A stretch of 64,000 nt of DNA, from positions 653,262 to 717,261 of the forward strand of contig NW_002060963.1 of assembly GCF_000150275.1 (NCBI RefSeq), given 5' to 3'. A program made the translations under genes and the position numbers. The DNA comes from Trichoplax adhaerens (taxonomy: Eukaryota; Placozoa; Uniplacotomia; Trichoplacea; Trichoplacidae). Below, piece after piece: positions 25,901 to 37,892 of this stretch (within the stretch, counting starts at the first letter, position 1; each line of letters starts with the position of its first letter). The notes under the pieces were generated by a model that saw nothing but the letters and a program-made list of their open reading frames with translations, was not told the origin of the DNA and ran no database searches.

Positions 25901-27830
25901 TACCTTTTGTTACAGTGTTACTTTTATTAAAAGATATTTAACATTTTATGGTCGATGTACTGAGTTGACTATAGGCGACATTTATATCCATATTCTAGCT
26001 CTGATGATGCTGACGTTCCATGCAAGAAGAGTAACGATGAAGATGAAGAAAATGGGATGTCTGACGAAGAAAGTAATACTTCTGAAGATGAAGAAGACCA
26101 GGAAGAAAGAAAGGAAAGAATAAAAGAAACAATGCAAGAAATTGCTGATATAACTTCCATCATCAATCTTAGACCTTTAGGTCGAGATAGAAGCTTTAGA
26201 CGTTATTGGGTCTTCAAAACCTTTCCAGGACTAGTAGTAGAAGACGATGAAAGAGAAAATGGTATCTTGAAAATATACGTAATTTTATTTATGTTTCTAA
26301 ATTGTATTATATGTATTAGCGTTTCATTAAAGTGAATGCGTACAAGATTCCTTTACATTCACTACTATTGACATCTGCTATAGAACTGTACTGTATAATA
26401 AATATAATTTGTAAAATTTTTTATAGATACTGTAAGAGTTGACGAGGTTATTCGAAAGGCAGAAAATATTCAAGCTGCAGAAATAACTGAAACGATTGAA
26501 ACTGATAGTAAAATGGAAGCTGTAAAGAGAGAACCCGGAATTCTCGATAATGACAGCAGCGAATTAAAAGTGGGCAGTGATAATAACCCTCCTATTGTTG
26601 GAGATCATGAAATGGTAGTAAAGAATGACAATTCACAGTCAGAAACTGCATCATCTATGATAAATATATCTATAGATCCTTACTATGAAAACGGTAAAAG
26701 ACTTTATTGGTCATACTACAAGACCGTGAAAGATCTTGATAATTTGATTAACGCACTGAATTCACGAGGTCACCGCGAGCGAGCATTAAAGAAAGTTTTA
26801 CAGCGTGAATATGTATCCTTACAAAATTCTTTACAGTTATCCAGTGAAAGTAAGACTTGTACAGAAAATAAAAAATCCCGTTTATCACACGTTCAAGAAG
26901 AGAATGTTGATGCTGAAAGTTTTATGTTGGATGCATTACGAGAAGAAGTGTTAGATTTAGAGTGTCGTTTATGGGAAGGTGGTTTAGGTGGAATTGACGG
27001 TGAATGGCGTGATGATTGGCGAGAAAAGATAGAAGAGTTGGAGATTTCAGATATGATGAAACAAAGTGCTAATGGCGATGACAGTATAGCAAATGGATGC
27101 AGTGATAGCGGAATTCAACCCGATAAACCTCTTAATACTTCAGGAAATAGAGTGAATCATGGAGCAGCCAACAGTATTTCATCTAATACTGGCTTAGGCT
27201 CATCAGAAAATATCAACATGAATCCAATTGTTAAACAATTCGCTGAAAGTTTATTGCAAATAGAAGCCAGTATACAACGAAAATACCTTAAGTCACCGCT
27301 TGGAATGGATCCGAAAAAAGTTAAAAAAGAAGATACTCGAAATGATGATAACAGCGATCGTGATAGCTCTGAGGAAGATCGAAACGTGCCTCGTAAAACT
27401 AATTTAGAAAGATGGCAAGAATCCTTGTCTTTGACTACTAACTTGTCGCAAATTTTTATATATTTGGCGACTTTAGACAAGTCTGTTGTTTGGAGTAAAT
27501 CGATTTTGAACGCCAGATGCCGAATATGTAGGCGTAAGGGTGATGCAGAATTAATGCTGTTATGTGACGAATGCGATCGAGGACACCATACGTACTGTTT
27601 ACGTCCACCATTGAACTCCATCCCTGCCGGAAATTGGTATTGTCCTGATTGCAAACCTCGCAAGCAGGTGCGAAAGCAAAGATCTACTAAAGCAAAGAAT
27701 GTTTCTTATCACGAAAGTGAAAGCGAAGATGAAGTAGAGAGTGAAGACAATGAAGAAGATGACGAAGAGGATGAAAGTGAAGAAGAAGAGGAAGAAGAAG
27801 AAGAAGAGGAAGAAGAAGAAGAAGTGGAAG

Positions 27831-27862
<32 letters not shown>

Positions 27863-28626
27863 GTAGAAGAATTAGATGAAGAAGATGAAAGTGAAGAATC
27901 AAGTGACGAATATCAGGAATCACAGGATGATGATAAAGACCTGTCAATCAGAGTTAATAAGAGTAATAAAAGAAATCTACGTAGTCGCAGTAAGATTGAA
28001 TCTCAAAGAAAACGAACGAGACGCTCGGGCAGTGTTTCATCGTCAAATTCTTCGAATCAGCGATACAATTTCCGAAGAAAAAAAGAAAAGGAAAACCAGA
28101 ATCCGGTGCTCCGTGCTGGAGCCAAAAGATCAGCATCATTTTCTGAAGGTAGTAGACTTAGTACTGAATTAAAAAAGTGCCATGAATTAATTAAAGATTT
28201 AGAAGAGCATCGAGACAGTTGGCCATTTTTGCAACCTGTAGATAAGAATAAGGTTAGTATCATTGTAAACAACGATTATTGCTGTAGCAATATGAAGTAT
28301 ATTATAGTATGATATATTGATACAGCATTGATTTAATATATCAGGTGCCAGACTATTACGAAATTGTTAAGAATCCGATGGACTTTCAAACTATCAAGAA
28401 AAAGCTTAGTAGCATACGCTACAAAGACCCTCGAGAGTTTGCTACTGACGTTCGTTTAGTATTTATAAATTGTGCTGAATATAATAATCCACGATCTAGA
28501 GAGGCACGAGCTGGAAATAGATTATCTATGTTTTATGAGACTAAGTTAAGTAAACTTGGATTAGATAAAGCTTACACGCCTGACGAATACTATAAATCTA
28601 CAAGTAAACGTAAGCGAAAGTACTAG
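19916..28626 (+). CDS. BAZ1A: BAZ1A/ACF1, large subunit of ISWI chromatin remodellers
   Basis: Fourteen exons: 19916-20028, 22390-22665, 23251-23571, 23713-23806, 23910-24068, 24200-24427, 24576-24671, 24743-24881, 24956-25153, 25249-25458, 25570-25888, 25999-26261, 26427-28252, 28345-28626. The 4524 nt give 1507 aa (human 1556). Domain order: WAC (about residues 20-125, NRTILCNSMVW); basic coiled coil (about 322-430); DDT (about 450-510, MVLEFLNSFDEVF); WAKZ/WHIM motifs (about 590-660, and LRPLGRDRSFRRYWVF near 770-790); PHD finger (about 1169-1214) with a complete Cys4-His-Cys3 set; poly-Glu tract (about 1253-1290); bromodomain (about 1388-1485) keeping the acetyl-lysine-binding Asn in AEYNNPRS. 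ACF1 with the ISWI ATPase slides and spaces nucleosomes in the nucleus. The start matches the family's MPLL N terminus. BAZ1B is the nearest alternative, but the N and C termini fit BAZ1A better. Confidence 0.96.
20029..22389. other. First intron of BAZ1A (2.36 kb)
   Basis: Joins the GA overhang of exon 1 (GA|GTAAGT) to A of exon 2 and restores Glu38. The largest intron of the gene. I see no nested gene. Confidence 0.8.
27770..27890 (+). repeat. GAA/GAG trinucleotide tract encoding poly-Glu
   Basis: An almost unbroken run of GAA and GAG codons in the BAZ1A exon between PHD finger and bromodomain. Human BAZ1A also has an acidic stretch here. The purine tract is a candidate for slippage or assembly error. 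Confidence 0.9.
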
Positions 28627-30568
28627 ATAGGTGTCCCTTATTGATATTACATTGGACGTTTATTTGATTTGACGGAAGTGATCATCGATTAGTTCTAGCT
28701 ATTCACGAACACAGTCAGTAATATTTCATCCGGTGCCTGTATAATGTAATTTAAGACGGCGTTCTGTCAATTTTAATATACGGTATTACCGCTATTACAG
28801 AATTCACTTGCCGTTTTCTTTCATAATATTATGTTAGTAAGGCCCTAAATCAAAATTTGATAAATTTTGTGCAAACTTACAAGGAGCGGTTCGTAAAAAA
28901 GCTTGTATGCTATGTAAACCATTTCAAAGGAAAGTATAATCTGTAAATAACATTTCTTATCTACCGTAATTTGTTTAACATCAGGCTTGTTGTGACAATG
29001 TAATTTTTGGTCAACATCTACTTTTATTGCTGATGATTACTTTGATGAGTAAGAGCTATTCTAGTATTACAAATCGTACATATCGGGATGTATACCGTTA
29101 CCAATAGCCTGATGTTTTGTAGTCCATATTGTCTCTGTTATTTTAATTAAGCTGTTACGATGGAAGAAAATTTGTATCAATTTAAAGTATTCAATAGTAT
29201 CTTTACTATTCAACGTATCAAAAATAAGTTTGATATAAAGATAATGGAGATGATACGATGCTCTTATGGAAATCACTCAATTAGATGGATTTTAACATGC
29301 TGCGAGTCTATGCAGTTAATGAAATTTATAATACGATCTTCTGAGTATTTGTATATTGTAATTATATATTGTTTATGTTAAATTTCTTCCATATGTATTA
29401 TTTCCGAAGTTGATTTTAATCATTGAAAGTATCTTAAATTATAATTCTCATTTGTTTGGCGCAACTTGTGAGCGATTTTTTTCGGGTCAAGTCCAGGAAG
29501 TATCATATATTACCGTTTATCATCAATGTTGTACTACGACAATGCATTCATGTACACTTGCGTTATGGTTACGGTAATAGATCTCTTTCATTAATCTTTG
29601 TATAATATATGCAATGAAAGCTTCATTAAAAGACAGCGTTGATATTATCTCTTTGAGAGGCAGCGACTAGTGTTCTTGAGAATGATTACTCCATTGACGG
29701 ATAAAAATTCCTATATCTATAAATTAAGGTACTTGTATCGACTTCAATACTTTGACCTTATGTCCTGCCTAGAAATGCCGGATTAGATGTTACATGTTAC
29801 GTAAGATCATAGAAACCTGATAGCCTTTCATAATGATGTATCAAATGTACTTGGAAAGGAGCAATGTTGTTTACATGCAGGGTTTGACTTGATATAAATG
29901 ACTACCACGTATAAGAGCACAGACAACTTGTCTGATAGTAGCTTTGGTTGATAAAAATTACCGTGGCATTTATGGGCGAGCATGTACTGTAATCTTATGA
30001 GACAACAAGGTACAGTGATTCGACAATGTCGATATTCTCGAATTACAGTTCTGGTTACAATTGAAAAACTTTCGATGTTTTATTAACCAAAATCGAATTA
30101 TTATTATATCTTAGTCATAATTAGCAACAGGTATAGAGCCTGTAAGATTTGTTGCATACCGATATATAATAGTCTGTCATGATTCTATAGCGATCAAAAG
30201 AACTGTTGTTATAACATACAGTAATAGGAAGAATGAGAGCTAACTCATAAAATTCTTATTTAAAAATTTGTTCGAAAGAATTCTGTAGTTAATATAACTT
30301 TAGCGAAGAAAATTCATTTAAATGGGAGATTTTTAGTGAAGAAACCTATAGATCAGCTCATTGTAAATAACAACGAACTACAAATGCACGGTATTGGTTG
30401 CAAAGTCCACTTAAACCGACCATAAATCTTTAATTTACTATACAGACGTGATCAATTCGTTACAGTACTTGCTGTGTAATATATAATAAATTTAAATATG
30501 TTTGTAAGTATCAGTCAATTAACATTTTCTAATCGGATAATTCTTATATTTAAATCATAGCACAATGA
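28627..30568. other. Convergent intergenic region BAZ1A / IGBP1
   Basis: Holds the 3' UTRs of BAZ1A (+) and IGBP1 (-). AT-rich with no repeat array and notably few GTAC palindromes compared with the gene starts. Short open frames at 29067-29381 on both strands look random. Confidence 0.55.
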
Positions 30569-32245
30569 TCATCCTTTATTCATTCGATTACCCCATCCAC
30601 GTTTATGATTATCTTTCCAGTCGTCCCACTTTCTTGCCTTTTGAAGCGCCTCTTCATCATCACTATCTTCATTGTCTTCCTCTTCTTCATCGTTACCGCT
30701 CTTATTTGATTTCTTAGTTTGTAATGCTATAGTCCAAAATAAATTTACATGGCAAGTTAATATAAAAATATCTTTTTGACATAAAAATGTAAATCAAGGA
30801 CAAAAAGCGTCATTTTGTGCAATAACGTGTAGGCAACAAAGCCATGACAGCGGCGACAAACTGAAAGTATAGCACTACAAGATGCAAATATACACGCACT
30901 GTCAAGTCGCATATCATGAGTTTATTATATAGCTTTGATAAGACTTGTATAAATATCTACTTAAATAATTTAGCATCATCATGTTGCATGTTACTACCCC
31001 TTACATTTGTCATATTCTAAGACGACTTTCCCTTCACGTATTTCTTTTTCCAGATATTCTTCTGGACTCATGGTAGGGAGGCTAGGATAGCCAGCTCCAA
31101 ATACTTTATTCTTGATCATTTCACGTGTAATTACAATAGGTTTATTTGGTATTGGCCTTTTCTTATCCAAGTTTTCTATGTATTAAACAAAAATTTGAAT
31201 ACAATTTTTTGGTATACTCGCTAGAATTAGCAAATGTAAGTTGAAAGTCTGTTATACGAGTATTTACCGAAATAGTAATCTAGGCTATTTTACTGTATAA
31301 CCGACTATTGAAGAAAAATTTATCCTACTCTGTATTCAACATTGAAAATATTTAGCTGTTGTATATAATTTAAAGCTACTGATATTAGAAATATCTCTAA
31401 AAGTAAGTTAAAAAAAGTACGGCTGGAGGGATGACATTTGATCAACCACTGCAACATCATTCGAGCATACGAGTGTATACTCGTATGCTCGTATGACTGA
31501 GAAGACGGTTTATTCTACCTGTGATTGGATCTTTTCCGTCTTTCTTCATCTTAATCATGTGTTGTAATATTTTCATTTCTGATTGTATTGAGTCGAGTTG
31601 ATCTAAGCTCTTATTAATCCAGCTTTGAATTTGAAGAATTCTATGTTGACGTATAGTCTCTTCGTCTAACGGATATTTGTCTTGTTGCATTAATTTCTCG
31701 ATTATTTTCATTTTCTTCTCCTGTTCTTGAAGTTGTTGGTAACGCTCAATCTTTGCTTGTCGTGTCTTTGTATCTTTATTATATTGTGCCATGGCCAATT
31801 GCTTGCTATTGAGTTGGTCATCTGATGGTAATGGATCGTCTTTGTTGCTGTCTTGCATGTCATTTCCTTCATAAAGATTGTAATCTCGGCATAACTGTAA
31901 GTAACCATCAATGTGGGTTTTGGCATTGTGAATGGCTTGCAATCGATGATGGGGAAGGTTCGAATTTTGCAATTTAAGATTTAAATCGGCTAGTAAAGCA
32001 TTGACTATAAAATAACCTAATTGAACTGTTGTTACATCATCAATCACTTCATTCCTACTAAATAGTCCAAGCTGATTGATCACACCAGCCACCTTGTGTA
32101 AATCATTTATGCAATCGGCTACCATTTGTTGATACTCTGAGCTGCTACTGGATAAGCCCGTTGTTTCTATCTCCTGATGTAGCCGTGTTGCATTGGTATA
32201 AATTTCCACTAAATGTTGGCTATCGTCATTGCAATGAGCTGCCAT
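30569..32245 (-). CDS. IGBP1: IGBP1/TAP42 (alpha4), PP2A-type phosphatase catalytic-subunit binding protein
   Basis: Three exons on the minus strand, 31519-32245, 31005-31175 and 30569-30726; 1056 nt, 351 aa plus stop. The first exon encodes the helical TAP42 domain (about residues 1-240) that in the family binds free catalytic subunits of PP2A, PP4 and PP6, stabilising them. The second carries the conserved block IVITREMIKNKVFGAGYPSL; the third has an acidic stretch and the family's C-terminal signature WDDWKDNHKRGWGNR. Length and domain order match the family. The gene is head-to-head with PSMA3, about 1.2 kb between starts, so the two may share regulatory DNA. Confidence 0.94.
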
Positions 32246-33472
32246 GGCTGTCGCAATACTACTGCTGTCACCACCGTTTCAAAGATTTCACAAGAGTAGC
32301 CTAGCGTTTGTGCAAGATGTTGCAAATTAAAAGCAAAAAAAAGTCTTCTCAGCAACTTTTGCTTTCCAAGGCAACGAATAGTAATCGAAGCATAGTACGG
32401 TACGGACGGTACAGACGTTGTATAGCTGTCTTTTTATTTTCGTGGACCTCTGCTGTACACTGTACAGTGTACAGTACAAGTACACTTGTACACAATGTAC
32501 AGTACTGTAGACTCATGACTCTCGGACAGGCGGACTTCCCTTACCATATGAAGCCGTTACTATGGAAAAATGACTACTGCACTTAGTATGGATCTTCCAT
32601 GCTCTGTTTCTAAATCACTGGTACTAATTGAATTCGCGTTTAGGATCTTATGGAACTATTTTCAAGCAGAGCTTTGTAACAGATAATAAGATTTAAGATT
32701 TAATGGGATATCACTTCGTTTAGAAAACATCAGCCAATTCAAAATCGACCGTGTGCATACTAAAGTAGTGTCATAACGAAGTGTTTGGCACAATATTTGG
32801 AGGAGATGAGGCCTTCAAGGTCTGTCGTCTGTCCGCCCGAAAGTGACCAGTCTTGGTCTTCTTCTACAGTACAGTACTACCACTAGACCTGCAACTCCTT
32901 TATGGACTGATTTTTTTCTACATTAAGTAATATGACATTGCATTCCATTGCCTGTCACTAAGCTCTGCTTAGAAGCAGTCAATTTAGATCATCAATATTA
33001 TTCAAATTAATACCAGTGATTTCAAAAACAGACACGGAAAGATGTGTACTGACTGTGAGTAACTATTTTTCGGCATTTTCAGCTCTACCTGGTAGGAAAA
33101 GTCCGTCCATCCTGTAGTCACGACTCCAGTACAGTACATCGTTTCAAAGCCCAACTGCAGTAGTATGGTACTGTAATGAACAATGGCAACAGCGTTGATA
33201 CAGTACTAGTACACATTCACCGTCATAGTAATGGAGGATTTTTCCCTTCATGGCGAGCTTGGTCTGTACGTCTGTACCGTACGTACCGTACGTTCTTGGA
33301 AACAGAAAAGCCTGCATACAGTACAGTCGATGGCCTTCTATACTATAGGACTAGTGCTGGCAAGCAAGTTGGAAAGCGCTGCTCTTCTTTTGTCGACTCA
33401 TCTTGCTGTGGCAAAAAAGAAAGTCCTTTTCTCTTTTCTAGGGATCGAAGTTATTCAAAGTAGATAGCAAGG
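32246..33472. promoter_or_regulatory. Divergent intergenic region IGBP1 / PSMA3 with palindrome clusters
   Basis: A 1.2 kb region between the two start codons. GTAC palindromes cluster at 32396-32512 (GGTACGGACGGTACAG, CACTGTACAGTGTACAGTAC), at about 32868-32878, at 33129-33137 and at 33264-33292 (GTACCGTACGTACCGTACG). Frames over these repeats are not real genes. Confidence 0.5.
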
Positions 33473-36428
33473 ATGAGCTCTATTGGTACAGGAGTAAGTT
33501 ATGTTCTTCTTGTATTGGAAAATATTGGAATGATTCAATTGATGGATACATTTTCTCAATTGCGCCATCTTATCAGTTGGTTTTATGAATCGTCGTCATA
33601 GTTTTAGCAGAAGTATGGAAGGCACAGTAAAGGGAGAGAGGGGCTCAGTAACGACGATGTTGAATATGGATACTGAAGAGGCGACGTCTATTTGAGTGTA
33701 GTATCATTCAATGGGTACATGCTATACAGTATAATCTAGCCTAGTTATATGTGTTAACCTTCGGATCGATCGATGTTTTACGTAACTTGCACAGCAATAT
33801 TCAACTTGTATTCGATATTGTGCAGTAGTTGAATTTCTACATCAAGAATGGTCACCCTGACATCATTTTTGTCATCAACGACCGCAGGAGTGATGGAGAA
33901 ATTTTATAGTTTATGGAGAGTTTGGTCCTACTTTAGCGGACATTGTAATTATTTCTAGCAATTAGTATACTTTATTCAATGGAGAGTAAACTAGTTTTAT
34001 TCCAGAATTCATGACATGTACAACATACGGGTAGTCGGTTAGTATTCACCATAAACTCAATCATATCGATTCATACAGCGTTTTATTAAATTGAAAATTT
34101 CTCTTCTATTACTTTCTTTGTAGCGCTGCTACTATAGACAAACTCATACTTATTGATACGCTTAAATCTTAAGCTATACTATATTCAAGTAGTCATATTC
34201 TTTCAAAATTCTGCAATACACATGTACTTGTCAAAAAGAGAAAGTCTTGAATGTAGTTTGGTAGTGCAGAATAATGATGTAAGCTTGGAGTACAACCTAC
34301 AATTTTATTCATTATGAGAACTTATTCATGAATTCTCAGTGGCAAGGTCTGCTGTAACTTGGCTGTATTATATATATACTGTCTCATCTTGACAACTAGA
34401 TTGTGGTCAAGCATAGTTGATGACAAAGTGTATACTGTACGGTACATACACATAGATCGCTGAATAGTGCTAGAATGCTATGATTTATCTTGATCATGAA
34501 GTTACTTAAGTATATTACGTCGTTATTCCACAAATTGCAGCTTTGAATTATTTGAAACCCTAAAGACCTATCTAAACCATGGATTGTAATTTTGCCACCG
34601 TTGTCTTTGTTACATCTTGTTACGTATTCAACATTGATAGTAGCCGTAATGATCATACTTGTTATTTTCAGTACGATCTTTCCGCTTCTCAATTCTCACC
34701 AGATGGCAGGGTATTTCAAGTTGAATACGCAGCTAAAGCAGTGGAAAGTAGCGGGTAATACTTTATATACTGTTTAAGGATACCGTAAAAATTATCGGTC
34801 GTATTATCTATGCTTACAATAATTTGGATTCCTATGCTAGGTCAATTATAGCGATTCGATGCAAAGACGGTGTCGTCATCGGTGTAGAAAAGATATTATC
34901 TTCCAGATTACACGAAAAATCCAGCAATCAAAAGATTTACAACGTTGATCGACATGTTGGGATGGTAAGTTATTTTCGTCGTGGATAAATGTTTATGAAT
35001 TAATTTTAACTCTTTCTGTACTCTATGGCGTTTACATGCCATAGTAGTATTGAACTCTTTTTTAAGTAATACACGCTTTACAGTGAAGTAAGTTCGGTTG
35101 TCATTTCTTATTTAGGGATTTGCAGGTATTCAAGCGGATGGTAGAAAGGTAAGGATTTAATTATCTTCTTAACTTGACTCTTTTTCTAAATGGTTTTTCA
35201 CTGTAATCATATTGATGCATTTATTGAAAAGGTTGTAAGTATCGCTCGTGATGAAGCTTCTGAGTATAGGCAAAATTATGGTTCAGATGTTCCCTTAAAG
35301 GTAGGTAACTTATGATGGTAGTATTATCCTGCTTTATAGCTGTAATGAACTATTTTTTAATTTTGCTATTAGCAATTGGTTAACCGAGTTGCAAGCTACA
35401 TCCACGCATACACGTTATATAGTTCTGTTCGTCCTTTTGGCGTTAGGTTAGTTAATTATCAACTGATAAGAGCGTTGTAACCATTGTGCTGACATTTCAA
35501 CAAATACGATATAATATTTTACATTTAGTGCCGTACTGGCATCGTATAGTGAAGCGTATGGCCCAGAACTGTATATGATCGAACCATCCGGATTATATTG
35601 GGTAAATTCCAAATTGGCGATCCTTACAGTAGCATTTTACGTTGATCCTATTGCCTTATTTACTATATACTTAATGCCTAAGTATGTAATCGCTATTTTA
35701 TCTTAGGGCTATCGTGCCTGTGCTGCAGGAAAAGCCAAGCAAGCAGTGAAAACGGAGCTAGAGAAAATTAAGGTACAACAATACTTGCATACATATTGTA
35801 GTACACTGATAAATTATATATCGCTTTCACGCCCTCGATTGATTGATTTTCTTATTGCCGTCAGCTATAATATTGACATTCTTTATTGAAGTCGATTCAC
35901 TGCACTAGTAATGATTCTATTTTATATCACCATCTATTTCATAGGCTAACGATATGACATGTGAAGAAATAGTTAAAGAAATAGCTAGAATGTATCCTGC
36001 AGTAAAATCAGAATTATGGTATTAAATTACATAATATATTGTTCTATAATATTGAACTTAACTTCATGTAGTATTTATGTTGTCCACGATGAAATTAAAG
36101 ACAAACTCTTTGAATTAGAGTTAAGTTGGGTATGCAAAGGTTTGTTAATTGCTAACTGCTTCATTTTTGACTGTTTGAAAGTGAGCATCAGCTAATTTTT
36201 TTATTCAAATTTGCTAGCTACTAACGGTGAACATCAGCTAGTACCTGCAGATATCGCTAGTGAGGCTATCAGGCTAGCTAAGGTAAGAAATATTGTGTTA
36301 ATATAATGCAATACTAAGTTTGCCAACGTTATTGGATAAACTATCTTTTGTTCTCTGTGATCAATAACTTTTAATTTTAAAAATATTTCCAGCATGCCAT
36401 GGAAGAGGATCTTGACGATGACGATTAA
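33473..36428 (+). CDS. PSMA3: 20S proteasome alpha-type subunit 3 (alpha7)
   Basis: Twelve exons: 33473-33493, 34672-34754, 34841-34964, 35116-35148, 35232-35300, 35373-35446, 35529-35601, 35707-35772, 35945-35991, 36072-36139, 36218-36282, 36393-36428. The 759 nt give 252 aa plus stop (human 255). The N terminus MSSIGTG followed by [19 protein letters not shown] is the alpha-subunit signature that forms the gate of the outer ring. Other conserved blocks are [35 protein letters not shown] and [15 protein letters not shown], and the tail is acidic (EEDLDDDD). It is structural, not catalytic. Exon 1 encodes only seven residues and is followed by a 1.2 kb intron. Confidence 0.96.
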
Positions 36429-37444
36429 TAACTAACTGATGACTATTAAATGCAATCAAACCGAGTTCGATAGTTCTATATTATATTGCATCTTTCATAT
36501 TAATAAGTGTAAAGATTTGTAATACCTAGCACATTGACATGTCTTAACCTTTGATTTCTGTACTATCATTTAAATGTATATGTGGCCTTTGAGTTCCATA
36601 AACGTTGGTATAAACTTGGAACGTCATATTGTATCTAACTGTTCATCTCGATCACTTTTGCGTATTTCCTCAGTTTCGAATAAATTATGTTTTTATGATA
36701 CCTGGTTCGTGTTTATTGTGGCCAACTCGCCATACATTGTCACCACTGCTGTCTCACTACTCCAAGCCTATGTACTGCCGACACAAGTGAATCATTTCAG
36801 TTTGTAGCCGGGCTTTATTTGCCTATCAAACATATTATGTGTGTATACGGGTATGCTATACAGCTACAGTACGATATTGCACGTCATCTGAAAGTGGAAA
36901 ATAAAATTAGATCTATAATATAATGCATAGTTATCAGCTACACGGTATGCTCTACCGTACTGTCATGATCGCCTATTTTTGGAATGCATTGGTGTAAAAG
37001 CAGTAATTTACAGTAAGCTCAAATACTATCAAAAGTAGCCTTTAGCGTATTAGATTACCCTTGCCTTACAAACTCATCTATATATATTACAGTATAACTA
37101 AATTAGTTGAAACCTAGACCATCGATTTACGGGACTTTTCTCTTCATAAACGAGACCAGTGTGGTCACGAATGAGCTACCACGGGGTAAAAAATAAACTA
37201 AAATTTTTCCACCATTTGCAATCTCTAGCTGTTACGTTGATTTTGTACAGTATGGCACACTCTTAATGCACGATTTCAATATTACCATGGACTACTACTA
37301 GAATGACCAGAAAATTGATCAGGCTGCTGCCCATTTTGGCTTGGTCACCTCAGTGTACATGGACACACTACAGTATATTGTACTGTGTCCTGGACTTCCG
37401 TACTGTACAGTACTGTATTTACCGCAGTACAGTACGTAGTACAG
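36429..37444. other. Intergenic region downstream of PSMA3
   Basis: Includes the PSMA3 3' UTR. No convincing exon was seen. A palindrome cluster (TACTGTACAGTACTGTA, CAGTACAGTACGTAGTACAG) lies at about 37398-37445, just before the duplicated ATG3 promoter block. Confidence 0.5.
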
Positions 37445-37626
37445 TAGCTACAGTACTTGGTAGGCTAGTGCAGGAACAGACGCGTCAGAAGGTCATCTTT
37501 GTCATCTCCCATTTTCAAGACCGCCATTAGCCTGCAGTTTTTTTCTTCTATTCACTCTGCTCAAGGTTCCATTGAAAGCCAGCAAGATGATGGAAAGAAT
37601 AACTCATTCGTTAAAGAGCAAATGCT
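37445..37626 (+). pseudogene. Decayed duplicate of the ATG3 promoter, 5' UTR and first codons
   Basis: This 182 bp block is a near copy of 37721-37930, which contains the ATG3 start. Both share CTACAGTACTTGGTAG, GTCAGAAGG, TTTTCAAGACCGCCATTAGC, a poly-T run, CACTCTGCTCAAGG and AGCAAGATGATGGAAAGAAT. In the upstream copy the frame reads MMERITHSLKSK and stops after 17 codons where ATG3 continues. It lacks about 26 bp present in the downstream copy that include the GTCACGTGAC palindrome. If transcribed together with ATG3, its ATGs would form an upstream open frame. Confidence 0.85.
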
Positions 37627-37773
37627 ATAGACTGATATAAAATTTGTCCAAAAAAAAAAAAAAATTTAATCTATCTGTTTGCACCAAAATCATAGAAATT
37701 AGCCCGTCCACATTGTACAGTAACTACAGTACTTGGTAGCCTAGTACAAGCCTAACCACGTCACCTGACTCGG

Positions 37774-37783
37774 GTCACGTGAC
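37774..37783. promoter_or_regulatory. Perfect CLEAR/M-box type palindrome GTCACGTGAC upstream of ATG3
   Basis: The ten-base palindrome GTCACGTGAC lies 110 bp before the ATG3 start codon. It equals the consensus bound by TFEB/MITF-family bHLH-Zip factors at autophagy and lysosome genes in vertebrates. A half-like CACGTCACC lies 18 bp upstream. Function here is inferred from the motif and from the gene's role. Confidence 0.6.
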
Positions 37784-37892
37784 TCTTGTCAGAAGGCCAT
37801 CTTTGTCATCTTCTATTTTCAAGACCGCCATTAGCCTGCAGTTTTTTTTTCTTCTTTTCACTCTGCTCAAGGCTCCATTGAAAGTCAGCAAG

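Noticed and set aside
27157..27947. Minus-strand frames of 168 and 86 codons opposite the BAZ1A exon
   Set aside because: Shadows of the real plus-strand exon; the Leu-rich one is the reverse of the poly-Glu tract.
37779..37892. N-terminal extension of ATG3 in the open frame
   Set aside because: Family similarity starts at the MMERM methionine, and the extension is duplicated promoter/5' UTR sequence containing a poly-T tract.
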